In this document: piece by piece, positions 1 to 7,745 of the stretch | How positions within the stretch are numbered: the stretch's first letter is position 1 | Layout: every line of letters begins with the position of its first letter | DNA from: Dialister micraerophilus DSM 19965 | GTDB taxonomy: Bacteria; Bacillota; Negativicutes; Veillonellales; Dialisteraceae | DNA length: 64,000 nt | Direction: 5' to 3' | Assembly: GCF_000194985.1 (NCBI RefSeq) | Contig: NZ_GL878519.1 | Coordinates: forward strand, 688,228 to 752,227 | Translations under genes and position numbers: made by a program | Notes under the pieces: generated by a model | Database searches by the model: none | The model's input: the letters and a program-made list of their open reading frames with translations, nothing else | Told to the model about the DNA's origin: nothing

Positions 1-262
1 TTTGTTCCATTGCGTTGAAGTGTGCGCTGATTTTTCCCATTGCCCACCACGGGTATATTCCTATGACGAGGCCGATTGCTCCTACTATGTAGTCTTTGGA
101 GTATATTCCGTATGCGATGAGTAGTATTCCTACGAGTATTACTATGTAGGGTAATATTTTTTCGCCGCTTGTCGCGGTTACTGCGATTTGTTTGGGTATA
201 ACGTGTATTTCTCGTCCTTCTTTCATTATTTCGCTGTTCATTTCGTCTAATTGATTTGCCAT
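1..262 (-). CDS. lemA: LemA family protein (partial, N-terminal part)
   Basis: The ORF opens at ATG 262 on the minus strand and runs off the left edge of the window after 87 codons. The start follows AAGAGGTAA, which overlaps the stop of the upstream gene. The visible protein begins MANQLDEMNSEIMKEG, then has two closely spaced hydrophobic segments (about residues 38-52 and 57-68) and continues WWAMGKISAHFNAMEQ, which is where the LemA coiled-coil domain usually begins. LemA proteins are membrane-anchored helical proteins of poorly known function. It lies 4 bp downstream of a DUF3137-like gene, a common companion of lemA, and the two are probably one transcript. The LemA call rests on the N-terminus and the neighbour only. 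Confidence 0.6.
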   Translation of the reverse strand, partial: MANQLDEMNSEIMKEGREIHVIPKQIAVTATSGEKILPYIVILVGILLIAYGIYSKDYIVGAIGLVIGIYPWWAMGKISAHFNAMEQ

Positions 263-266
263 TTTT

Positions 267-2003
267 TTACCTCTTTTTCGTATAAATTTGTGCGGTGTAG
301 TAGTCTTTGTATATTTTTCTTCCTTTTGTTTTGTTCAGTTCGCATTCGTTTGCTATTTTTATAATATCATTTTCGCTTGCGTCGGTGTTTACTTTTTTTA
401 TTTCTATTTGTGTTGTTTTTTGTATCGGTATGTATTCTTCCCATTGTACCGGTACGGAGTAAATTCGTCCGTTTCCCGCCATTCTCGGTATGTAGTCTGT
501 GTGAGTTTTCGTTTTGTATGAGTGTGCGGTTATTTCTACGATGTCGCTTTCATTTTTTTCTTCTCGTATGCGTGTTTTCAACATTGTTCGTACATTTACC
601 GCGTTTGCCGGTTTGAGCAGATTTATGTCAAGAAGGTTTGCAAGCATTTCCATAAGGTATGTGTTGCAGTTATAGTTGTAGCGTTTTTTGTAGATGTATT
701 CGCTTGATTTCATTTGTTGGTACAAGGGGATTGAAAGCAGCGGCATGAATGATGCGAACATATGCTCAAAGTATTCGCAGTTGTAGTTTATGAATTTTTC
801 GCGTGTTCGATCATATGAGAAGTCTATGTAGTTTTCCGGTGTTGTGTCCATTGCCCAGTTTCTCATATGTTTTGCTTCTATTTCGTTTATTTTCCGGTTT
901 TTTCTGAATATGAAATCATCTCCATATGGGGAGTTTTCAAATATTTCTTTGAAGTTTTGTTGTGCGAGCGGTGTGAAGAGAAGGCGGAATTCTACTTCGT
1001 TGTTTCGGTTTTGTGCGTTGAATGTCGCATCAAATTCTTCGTTTGACATTCCTTGTATTTTTCCGTCTGTGGTCATTTCTCTTATTTTTAAATTTTTTTG
1101 TTTTATGTCGAAGAGTGTAGTTTTTTTGCTATGAGGAATGCGTGAGAATGTAAGGTTTGCCGCAGCATCGTTTCCGTATACGAGTGTCGTTTGTTCGTTG
1201 TAGTAGGGTCCGGGTTTTTCTACGCTTGCCGTGAGTGTCTGATAGACGGTTCTTGAGTGTCTTTTCCCTTGTGAGTCGGTGGTGTATACGGTGTATGATA
1301 CTGTTCTTTGTCCGGTGTATGTGTATATGCCTATGCTGTGTACGAGTTCTTTTATGAATACGAACGGATTTCCCAGAATGTCTCCCGAGAGGAGATCGAG
1401 TGTGGAGTAGTCTTCATTTTTCGTTTCGTATAGGTTGTATTTTGTTACAAGTTGTTCAAAGCGTTTCATATTGAAGTTGTAGTCCAAATTTATGAACGGG
1501 ATTACTTTTCGTATGAGAAAGTGTGTCATTTCTCTATGAAACAGCGAGTTCAAAGGATACATTTGTTTGTATGCTTCTCTTTGTTTTTGCATGAGGTTTT
1601 CTTCTTTTTGTTGCAAAAGGTTTGCGAAAATTTTGGCTTTCTTTTTGAAGTTTATCGCTCCTATAATACTTAAGATTATTACAATCAAAATAATTATGTA
1701 GTTTATAGGATTTTGATTTTTGTCGATAAAGTAAAACCAAAGTCCTGTTCCGATTGCAATAAAAAGACAGAGTGCAAATAGTCCGAAAATATTTTCCCGA
1801 CTTTTTTTCGCATTCGAAAGTTTTTGACTGTCTTGGTAGAGTTCGTCATATTCTTTTATAAGTTTTCTGTTTTCTTCCATATTCAAACCGGATTTTTTTA
1901 CGAGTTCGTCAAAATATTTTTCCGTTTCGTTTTTGAATTTGTCTTTTAATTGTTCTCTGTAATATTTCGCCGGTTCGAGAAGTCCTTCGTCATAGTTTCG
2001 CAT
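267..2003 (-). CDS. DUF3137/MAG4940-like membrane protein paired with LemA
   Basis: The product has 578 residues from ATG 2003, chosen because it has an AGAGGATA ribosome site 5 bases upstream; a farther in-frame ATG at 2054 has none. The N-terminal 75 residues are charged and helical, followed by two transmembrane segments (about 76-95 and 100-118). A large hydrophilic domain then carries a tyrosine/threonine-rich strand region (GQRTVSYTVYTT) and a C-terminal helical part. I recognise the architecture of DUF3137-like proteins that sit beside lemA, not a known enzyme, and no catalytic motif is visible. It ends 4 bp before the LemA start, whose ribosome site overlaps this stop codon. The function is unknown; a membrane-associated partner of LemA is an inference from position. 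Confidence 0.55.
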   Translation of the reverse strand: MRNYDEGLLEPAKYYREQLKDKFKNETEKYFDELVKKSGLNMEENRKLIKEYDELYQDSQKLSNAKKSRENIFGLFALCLFIAIGTGLWFYFIDKNQNPINYIIILIVIILSIIGAINFKKKAKIFANLLQQKEENLMQKQREAYKQMYPLNSLFHREMTHFLIRKVIPFINLDYNFNMKRFEQLVTKYNLYETKNEDYSTLDLLSGDILGNPFVFIKELVHSIGIYTYTGQRTVSYTVYTTDSQGKRHSRTVYQTLTASVEKPGPYYNEQTTLVYGNDAAANLTFSRIPHSKKTTLFDIKQKNLKIREMTTDGKIQGMSNEEFDATFNAQNRNNEVEFRLLFTPLAQQNFKEIFENSPYGDDFIFRKNRKINEIEAKHMRNWAMDTTPENYIDFSYDRTREKFINYNCEYFEHMFASFMPLLSIPLYQQMKSSEYIYKKRYNYNCNTYLMEMLANLLDINLLKPANAVNVRTMLKTRIREEKNESDIVEITAHSYKTKTHTDYIPRMAGNGRIYSVPVQWEEYIPIQKTTQIEIKKVNTDASENDIIKIANECELNKTKGRKIYKDYYTAQIYTKKR

Positions 2004-2167
2004 ATTATCCTCTTTCAATTTTGTGTATATTATACAACATTTCTTTGTAAACATTCATTTTGTTTTTTATTTTTATCTCTTTACTGTTTTGCAAGAATGT
2101 ATTACAATTTTATATACATTTTTACGAAAGTTTTTACTTGTTTTATAAAATTTTCAATTGAGTTCAA

Positions 2168-2205
2168 AGTGCATAAATCGTTTTTTTCTTGTAGGCACTT
2201 TCATG
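2168..2205 (+). promoter_or_regulatory. Leader hairpin upstream of azlC
   Basis: AAAGTGC and GCACTTT form a 7-bp stem with a loop of about 20 bases in the leader just ahead of azlC. It is not followed by a clear U-tract, so it is not called a terminator. A regulatory role is only a possibility. Confidence 0.25.
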
Positions 2206-2236
2206 TTTTATTTTACAGACCGAAGGGGGCGTTATA

Positions 2237-2941
2237 TTGCATAAGAGTGCGGCATTTACGGCTTTTGAGGAGGCTTTTCCGTATACTATACCTCTTTTTG
2301 CCGGTTTTTGGTTTGTGGGTATTTCTTACGGTGTTTATATGCATTCAATGGGATTCAATTTTATTTATCCTACACTTATGGCAGCAATTATTTATGGCGG
2401 GTCTTTGGAGTTTGTAACCGTTTCAATGCTCCTTTCTTCTTTCGCTCCTTTGGAAACGGCTTTGATTGCGTTTATAATTCAGGCAAGGCATCTTTTTTAC
2501 GGTCTTTCTCTTTTGGAGAAGTACAGTGGAACAGGTAGGAAAAAGCCGTTTTTACTTTTTTGGCTTAGTGACGAAGCTTTCGCTTTGAATTATTCGGCAC
2601 GCATTCCCAAGGATGTAGATCGTTCATGGTTTTATTTATGGATTTCGCTGCTTTTGTATATATATTGGGTGAGCGGAGCTTTTCTCGGCGGTCTTTTAAG
2701 TAATCTCATTACGTTCAATACAAACGGTTTGAGTTTTGTAATCGTTACTTTGTTTATCGTAATATTCTTAAATCATATGAGAAATGAAAGAAGTAAGTTG
2801 TCTTCATACATGGGTCTTTTCGTTTCGGCGATTTGTCTTGTTATTTTCGGTGCCGATTCGTTTACAATTCCGACTATGATTGCTCTTGTAGCGTTACTTA
2901 CAATTTTCCGTAAACAAATTGAAAAGAGGTATGAAAAATGA
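2237..2941 (+). CDS. azlC: AzlC family branched-chain amino acid exporter, large subunit
   Basis: This is a 234-residue membrane protein matching the AzlC/YgaZ family: an N-terminal EEAFPYTIPLFAGFWFVG segment, the ARHLFYGLSLL motif near residue 83 and several hydrophobic helices. With AzlD it exports branched-chain amino acids across the inner membrane. The start is TTG 2237, preceded by a GGGGGCG ribosome site; no ATG fits the family's N-terminus. It overlaps azlD by four bases (ATGA), indicating translational coupling. The length is normal for the family. Confidence 0.88.
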   Translation: MHKSAAFTAFEEAFPYTIPLFAGFWFVGISYGVYMHSMGFNFIYPTLMAAIIYGGSLEFVTVSMLLSSFAPLETALIAFIIQARHLFYGLSLLEKYSGTGRKKPFLLFWLSDEAFALNYSARIPKDVDRSWFYLWISLLLYIYWVSGAFLGGLLSNLITFNTNGLSFVIVTLFIVIFLNHMRNERSKLSSYMGLFVSAICLVIFGADSFTIPTMIALVALLTIFRKQIEKRYEK

Positions 2942-3276
2942 CAAGTATGCCCCTTTATCAGCAAATTGCAGTTATAGCGATTTGTGCCGTCGTTACAATT
3001 GCCACCAGAGTTGTTCCTTTTTTGATTTTCAAGCCGGATAAGCCGCTTCCGCCTTATATGGAGTACTTGGGAAAAGTTCTCCCCGGTGCGGTTTTCGGTA
3101 TGATTGTCGTGTATTGTTTGAGAAATACTCCCGTTTGCAAGTATCCTTACGGTATACCGGAAATCATAGGTATCGTGGTAACGGTTGCAGTTCATCTTTA
3201 TAAGAAAAATATGATGATTTCAATGGTTGCCGGTACAATTGTTTACATGATTTCCGTACAGATGATTTTCATTTAG
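2938..3276 (+). CDS. azlD: AzlD family branched-chain amino acid exporter, small subunit
   Basis: This 112-residue protein has four hydrophobic segments and the AzlD features (N-terminal TRVVPFLIF, then PYMEYLGKVLPGAVFGMIVVYCLRN). It is the small partner of AzlC in branched-chain amino acid export. The start ATG overlaps the azlC stop. Its 3' end is followed by the first copy of a 55-bp terminator repeat that it shares, convergently, with the yoeB gene. Confidence 0.85.
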   Translation: MTSMPLYQQIAVIAICAVVTIATRVVPFLIFKPDKPLPPYMEYLGKVLPGAVFGMIVVYCLRNTPVCKYPYGIPEIIGIVVTVAVHLYKKNMMISMVAGTIVYMISVQMIFI

Positions 3277-3296
3277 AAATATAAAGACTTAAATAA

Positions 3297-3351
3297 AAAA
3301 GAACTTTATCTTCGATTTCTCTTTTGAGTATCGTCGATAAGGTTCTTTTTA
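3297..3351. repeat. 55-bp terminator repeat, copy 1
   Basis: AAAAGAACTTTATC pairs with GATAAGGTTCTTTT to give a bidirectional intrinsic terminator. The 55 bases are identical to 3921-3975. The last three bases (TTA) are the stop codon of yoeB on the minus strand. It also ends azlCD from the plus side. Confidence 0.85.
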
Positions 3352-3612
3352 CTTGTCTCTATAATGGGAACCGCATTGTGCTATTAAAACGGTATCGTTT
3401 TTTATTTTATATACTATACGATTTTTACTGTCAATTCTCCTACTCCAATACCCTGAAAAATTGCCTTTCAACGGTTCGGGATTTCCAATTCCTTCGTACA
3501 AATTTCTGTCTATATCTTTCAACAGCATCAAAATTCTTTTCAATGTTTTCTTATCTTGTTTTATCCAATAATTGAAATCCTCCCACGCTTCGTCAGACCA
3601 CGATTTAATCAT
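3349..3612 (-). CDS. yoeB: Txe/YoeB family mRNA-cleaving toxin
   Basis: The protein has 87 residues from ATG 3612; the family begins MIKSWSDEAWEDF, so the longer in-frame extension is discarded. It carries the YoeB signature in full: DRNLYEGIGNPEPLKGN, YWSRRIDSKNRIVYKI and the C-terminal CGSHYRDK with the conserved His/Tyr. YoeB toxins bind the ribosomal A site and cleave mRNA after a start codon or during translation; this activity is inferred from the family. It is cotranscribed with, and overlaps by 8 bases, the upstream antitoxin. The stop codon lies in the last bases of the 55-bp terminator repeat. Confidence 0.92.
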   Translation of the reverse strand: MIKSWSDEAWEDFNYWIKQDKKTLKRILMLLKDIDRNLYEGIGNPEPLKGNFSGYWSRRIDSKNRIVYKIKNDTVLIAQCGSHYRDK

Positions 3613-3862
3613 AGAACTCCACCTCGTGAATTGTTCCCTTTCCGTTTTCAAGTTGTTCTATAGATTTTTTAAGTCTTTTCATGTTTTTTTCATTATAAAA
3701 AGGATCCGCTTCTATCATAAACGGAATTCGATTTTCACGTGCAACTTTTACTGCAAATAAAGTAAATGCCGCCGTCATGGTAAGTCCCATACTTTTACAT
3801 GCTTTTTCCATATTCTTTTTTATATTTTTATCTATGCGAAAATTAATTGTTGCCTGTTCCAT
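3605..3862 (-). CDS. relB: RelB/DinJ family antitoxin of the YoeB pair
   Basis: This 85-residue protein begins MEQATINFRIDKNIKKNMEKACKSMG, a ribbon-helix-helix DNA-binding start typical of RelB/DinJ antitoxins, followed by a charged C-terminal tail that would wrap the toxin. The start ATG 3862 has a GGGAGG ribosome site. Its last codons overlap the toxin start (ATGATTAA), so synthesis of both is coupled. Such antitoxins usually repress their own promoter. Pairing a RelB/DinJ-type antitoxin with a Txe/YoeB toxin, instead of YefM, is a mixed pair but known for this superfamily. Confidence 0.88.
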   Translation of the reverse strand: MEQATINFRIDKNIKKNMEKACKSMGLTMTAAFTLFAVKVARENRIPFMIEADPFYNEKNMKRLKKSIEQLENGKGTIHEVEFYD

Positions 3863-3920
3863 ACTTACCTCCCATATACATCATAAATACATTGTATATA
3901 TTTTTCTGAAATTTGTCAAA

Positions 3921-3975
3921 AAAAGAACTTTATCTTCGATTTCTCTTTTGAGTATCGTCGATAAGGTTCTTTTTA
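3921..3975. repeat. 55-bp terminator repeat, copy 2
   Basis: Identical over 55 bases to 3297-3351 and in the same orientation. Again the final TTA supplies the stop codon of the minus-strand gene that enters it (3973-4596). The two copies bracket the toxin-antitoxin pair exactly. Confidence 0.85.
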
Positions 3976-4596
3976 TCTTCTTAATGCTTCTTTCAGTTTT
4001 TTGTATATTTCTCTTCCTATTTCCTGATTGAAATATGCATAGCAATATGCGTTTATTATGAATATTACCGTTACGGCTATTATTCCGGATGTCGTATTTA
4101 CCGATTTTGCCGGATCCGGATCGAAGCCTGTCATTTGTGCGAGCGGTATCCAAATGAATTTTATTATTTTTACAAGTCTTTCTATAGATGTTGTAAGTAT
4201 GTCTTTTATTCCCAGTATGTAGATTGAGAATATTATTTTGTAACTCATTTCGATTATGTATGCAAGTGCGGTGATGTGCAGTGTTTTTACATAGGACCAT
4301 TTCTTGTGAAATGCGTATCCCATTGCAAGTCCCAGTGCCGCCGCATAGAATGCCGTTGTGAGTCCTATTTCCGGTCCGCCGATGAGGTTTACCAGAAGTA
4401 CTACTATTACCGATGTCGCAATTCCCCATTTCATTCCGCTGAATGCGCATATTATCGCTATCGGAACGGGGGATATCAACATAGTAATGAATACGAAGAA
4501 CGGTGCTATGAGTTTCAAAAGTACGAGTATTGCCGATATTGCCGCTGCCAATGATGCTTCCGTCAGTTTTTTCGCTTTCAATACAGATGTATTCAT
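3973..4596 (-). CDS. DUF2232/ECF-S-component-like membrane protein
   Basis: This is a 207-residue protein with about five hydrophobic helices and the N-terminal pattern KAKKLTEASLAAAISAILVLL, which is typical of DUF2232 (YybS-like) and related S-component-like proteins. It probably lies in the cytoplasmic membrane; the substrate is unknown. The start ATG 4596 has only a weak GGCGACAG upstream. Its stop codon is inside the second terminator repeat, so its extreme C-terminus (EALRR) is set by that repeat boundary. It is probably expressed with the upstream GIY-YIG and acetyltransferase genes, all on the minus strand. Confidence 0.6.
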   Translation of the reverse strand: MNTSVLKAKKLTEASLAAAISAILVLLKLIAPFFVFITMLISPVPIAIICAFSGMKWGIATSVIVVLLVNLIGGPEIGLTTAFYAAALGLAMGYAFHKKWSYVKTLHITALAYIIEMSYKIIFSIYILGIKDILTTSIERLVKIIKFIWIPLAQMTGFDPDPAKSVNTTSGIIAVTVIFIINAYCYAYFNQEIGREIYKKLKEALRR

Positions 4597-4618
4597 TCTG
4601 TCGCCTTTCCGAATTTTT

Positions 4619-4861
4619 TTATTTTTCTTCTTTTTGTTCTTTTGTGAGTCTTTTCATTTTTATTTCTTCACTTCTTGCAGTGTGTTCATCTTTCCATTCT
4701 TTGTACCATACCAGAGTGACGGGAAGTCTGCTTCTTGTGTATTTCGCTCCTTTTCCTTCGTTGTGCGTTTCAAGTCGTTTTTGAAGGTCGGTTGTGTATC
4801 CGCTGTACAAACTGTTGTCGCAGCATCTCAGCATGTATGTGAAGTATTTCTTTTCTTTCAT
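4619..4861 (-). CDS. UPF0213 GIY-YIG domain protein
   Basis: The protein has 80 residues from ATG 4861 and is a stand-alone GIY-YIG fold: [20 protein letters not shown] is the family start, with [22 protein letters not shown] and [13 protein letters not shown] after it. These small proteins (UPF0213, YhbQ/YazA-like) belong to the UvrC/homing nuclease fold; their cellular task is unclear. I chose ATG 4861 because family members begin MKEKKY; ATG 4876 would overlap the acetyltransferase gene by 10 bases and neither start has a strong ribosome site. Confidence 0.8.
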   Translation of the reverse strand: MKEKKYFTYMLRCCDNSLYSGYTTDLQKRLETHNEGKGAKYTRSRLPVTLVWYKEWKDEHTARSEEIKMKRLTKEQKEEK

Positions 4862-4866
4862 TGTTT

Positions 4867-6126
4867 TCAGTACCATTCACTTATCCATGTTTTTGCATGC
4901 GGAAACATATTTTCACAGAAAAGTACTGCAGATCTCCTGTCTTGTTCTTCTTCCGTCAACCATTTTATACGTCCTTTTTCGGAGAGTGTTTTAAGGTCTG
5001 TCGTTCCTGCAAGAATTTGTGAAAGGTCTCCGATTTTTATGCAAAAATACGGTTCGGGTACTTGGTCTCCCATTTTCAGTCCGGATATTTCTTCTATGTG
5101 AAGTTTCAGGTCATAGATTACGTCTTCTTTTACTACGTGTATATATCCGTTTCTTGCACGAAGATGGTAAATTCCGTTGTTTTCCGAAAGGAAGGGGTCC
5201 GTCACGATAAAGCTCAGACTTCCTTCGAGCAAAGGATTGCACGAAAGTCCGTCAATTGCCATTACCGGATCGTTTATACGCATCATCATGAACGGAAATG
5301 TACGGTTTTCTATGTATTTGTGTTCAGCGCCGTCATTCCAGTAGAGGTATGATGTGTCGCTTATCGGTTCGTACCATGTGCATTTTTCGACTTGTCCTAT
5401 ATGTGATGCCATGTATGCATAAACTCCACGTCTGCCGTATTCGTTTGTGAATGCGATTTCGCTGCATATAATGGAGTTTTCGACTATTGCATAGAAAATG
5501 TATCCGCATGGATTTTCTTCGTCATACATTATTGCAATGTATCCTTCTTGAAGTTGTCCTTCTATATGATTTTTCCATGCTTTTTCATCTCGCACTGTAC
5601 AACCTTCAAAGTCTTTTGTATATGTTCTGTATATGAAATCCAGTGTTTTCCATTCTTTTGTATCTTCTATCGTTTGAGTTTTAAATGCACGCTCGGAGAT
5701 TTTTTTCAAATCTTCGGGGCTTGCACTTCTTTCCCATTGAAAGGCATAAAATCCGAATCCTAAAGGATAGTAAATTGATGCATCGGACGGCATAAGTATT
5801 GTAATCGCCTGTCCTTTTTTGCACGCAAGACGAAGTGCCGAGCGTATGATTTCTTTTGCGTATCCTTTTCCTCGTGCGGCAGGATGTGTGGCAAGTCCGA
5901 CAAGGTAGTCTACATTGAATATTTCGTTTCTCAATCGTATTTTATAGGGTCTGCAGTGTAAGTTGCATGCCGCTTTACCGTTTTCTTCACCGATCAAAAC
6001 GTCTTTCACGTCACATATTCCGTTGAAGTACCAATCAAAAAACGGTTCTCCTCTTTTTTCAAAACAATAATCCCATAACGCTTCTATTGACTTTTCATCG
6101 CTTTTTTTTGCTCTGCGAACTTGCAT
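4867..6126 (-). CDS. Eis-like GNAT acetyltransferase
   Basis: This 419-residue protein has the arrangement of the Eis family: an N-terminal GNAT domain (acetyl-CoA loop [19 protein letters not shown] near residue 82), a second GNAT-like domain, and a C-terminal sterol-carrier-like domain ending at the conserved carboxyl tail ([12 protein letters not shown]). The [17 protein letters not shown] motif appears as [15 protein letters not shown]. Eis proteins acetylate amines, including aminoglycosides and protein lysines; the substrate here cannot be told. The start ATG 6126 has AAAAGGAG upstream. It heads a minus-strand set with the GIY-YIG and DUF2232-like genes. Confidence 0.82.
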   Translation of the reverse strand: MQVRRAKKSDEKSIEALWDYCFEKRGEPFFDWYFNGICDVKDVLIGEENGKAACNLHCRPYKIRLRNEIFNVDYLVGLATHPAARGKGYAKEIIRSALRLACKKGQAITILMPSDASIYYPLGFGFYAFQWERSASPEDLKKISERAFKTQTIEDTKEWKTLDFIYRTYTKDFEGCTVRDEKAWKNHIEGQLQEGYIAIMYDEENPCGYIFYAIVENSIICSEIAFTNEYGRRGVYAYMASHIGQVEKCTWYEPISDTSYLYWNDGAEHKYIENRTFPFMMMRINDPVMAIDGLSCNPLLEGSLSFIVTDPFLSENNGIYHLRARNGYIHVVKEDVIYDLKLHIEEISGLKMGDQVPEPYFCIKIGDLSQILAGTTDLKTLSEKGRIKWLTEEEQDRRSAVLFCENMFPHAKTWISEWY

Positions 6127-6452
6127 ATATGCTCCTTTTTCTGTAAATACTTTTTATACAGTATACACAAAACAAATTGAATTGTCTTTAATTTTTGGAA
6201 GATTTACAATATTTCGTACACGTTTAGTTGCATTTATACTTTTATTTTTCATTACGTTCAAGTGCAATTTCATTTTTGTTTTTGAAATATTTATTCCGCA
6301 TTTTTATTTCATGACTTTTTGTTTATAATTTTTATACATATTACTTTTTGTTTATTATAACTAAAATTGAAGTATATCAATATATTATTTTTTATGATAT
6401 AATTAAGCTGCTGTTTAACGGGATTTTCCCTTTTTTGAAAAAGGAGTATGTT
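6127..6452. other. AT-rich intergenic region with the nhaA promoter
   Basis: No ORF of note lies here. An extended -10 (TGATATAAT, about 6399-6407) precedes nhaA. Short palindromic tracts GGGATTTTCCC and CCTTTTTTGAAAAAGG lie at 6420-6446, the second overlapping the nhaA ribosome site. Confidence 0.45.
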
Positions 6453-7601
6453 TTGAAAAAGTTAATTAATTCATTTATAAATCACGAAGCCGCCGGCGGT
6501 ATGATATTGTTGTTTTTTGCGGTGTTGGCTCTTATTATCGCAAATTCTCCGCTCGCACATTTTTATGAACATTTACTTCATCAGGAAATTACTCTCGGTT
6601 TCTCTTCTTTCGGAATTGAAATGTCTTTCCTTCATTGGATTAATGACGGATTGATGGTTATCTTTTTCTTTGTTGTAGGTATGGAAATCAAGCGTGAGTT
6701 TCTTTACGGTGAGTTGAAGTCGCTTTCTGCGACAATTATGCCGATTACCGCAGCTATAGGCGGTATGATTGTACCGGCAATTCTTTATTTTGCAGTTAAT
6801 GCCGGTCTTCCGACTGCCGGCGGTTGGGGTATTCCTATGGCGACCGATATAGCTTTTGCACTCGGTGTAATAATGCTTGTCGCACGTAATGCACCTCCCG
6901 GTCTTGTGGTGTTTTTGACTGCTCTTGCAATTGTGGATGATTTGGGTGCAATTGTCGTTATTGCGCTTTTCTACAGTACCGATGTGTCTTTCATCGCTCT
7001 TGCGTCCGGACTTGCGGCATTGCTTGTAGCTTTCATTTTCAATCGTATGAAGGTAAAATCATTTATTCCTTACCTTCTTGCCGGACTTGTTGCATGGTAT
7101 GCTTTCCTGAATGCCGGTATTCATCCTACGATTGCCGGTGTATTGCTCGGATTTACAATTCCCGCAGGTGAAAATTCACTGCTTGAAAAACTTGAGCATG
7201 CACTTGCTCCGTGGTCTTCATTTTTCGTAATGCCGGTTTTCGCTCTTGCAAATGCCGGTGTTTCGGTAAGCGGAGGTATCGGAGATATATTTTCGCCTAT
7301 CGGTATAGGTATCATACTCGGTCTTTGTGTCGGAAAGCCTTTGGGCATTTGCGGTGCGGTTATGCTTATTAAAAAACTTTTCAAGGGAGATATTCCCGGC
7401 AAAGCACGTAAATTGCAGTTGATTGCAACCGGCGCATTGGGAGGTATAGGATTTACAATGTCGATATTCATAGCATCTCTTGCAATGGATACTCCTCATC
7501 ACTTGGAAGTTGCGAAACTTTCCATACTTTGCGCTTCTCTCATTTCCGGTATAATCGGTATGGTTCTTTTCAAAGTCGATGAGAAATTGCATAAATCATA
7601 A
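6453..7601 (+). CDS. nhaA: NhaA Na+/H+ antiporter
   Basis: The protein has 382 residues from TTG 6453, chosen because AAAGGAG sits 6-8 bases upstream and the product then has the family's usual length (E. coli 388); an upstream in-frame ATG at 6348 adds a non-homologous tail. It carries the ion-binding pair in AIVDDLGAI (about residue 162), the FFVVGMEIKREF motif near residue 72 and about twelve helices. NhaA extrudes sodium or lithium in exchange for protons and controls internal pH. It stands alone, with its own promoter and terminator, and a hairpin in the leader could hide the ribosome site. Confidence 0.95.
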   Translation: MKKLINSFINHEAAGGMILLFFAVLALIIANSPLAHFYEHLLHQEITLGFSSFGIEMSFLHWINDGLMVIFFFVVGMEIKREFLYGELKSLSATIMPITAAIGGMIVPAILYFAVNAGLPTAGGWGIPMATDIAFALGVIMLVARNAPPGLVVFLTALAIVDDLGAIVVIALFYSTDVSFIALASGLAALLVAFIFNRMKVKSFIPYLLAGLVAWYAFLNAGIHPTIAGVLLGFTIPAGENSLLEKLEHALAPWSSFFVMPVFALANAGVSVSGGIGDIFSPIGIGIILGLCVGKPLGICGAVMLIKKLFKGDIPGKARKLQLIATGALGGIGFTMSIFIASLAMDTPHHLEVAKLSILCASLISGIIGMVLFKVDEKLHKS

Positions 7602-7608
7602 ATAAAAT

Positions 7609-7640
7609 ACAGTCTTGTTTAAAAAACAGGGCTGTTTTTT
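7609..7640 (+). terminator. nhaA terminator
   Basis: ACAGTCTTGTTT pairs imperfectly with AAACAGGGCTGT, followed by six T residues. It lies 8 bases after the nhaA stop. Confidence 0.75.
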
Positions 7641-7711
7641 ATTGTTTTTTTACGTTTGTTTTTTATTCAATATTTTTACGATTTGTCTTTATTTTCGTTT
7701 TTCAAAATAAA

Positions 7712-7745
7712 AACCTCGATCTGTTTTCAAATCGAGGTTCTTTTT
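7712..7745 (-). terminator. dxs terminator (possibly bidirectional)
   Basis: AACCTCGAT and ATCGAGGTT form a perfect 9-bp stem with a 10-base loop; T-tracts flank it on both strands. Confidence 0.85.

Noticed and set aside
3738..3750. Further parS-like CACGTG words (also near 10020, 40663 and 41031)
   Set aside because: Only the central six bases match; the flanking palindrome of parS is absent.
4276..5101. Plus-strand ORFs opposite the DUF2232-like and acetyltransferase genes
   Set aside because: Low-complexity shadow frames of well-supported minus-strand genes.
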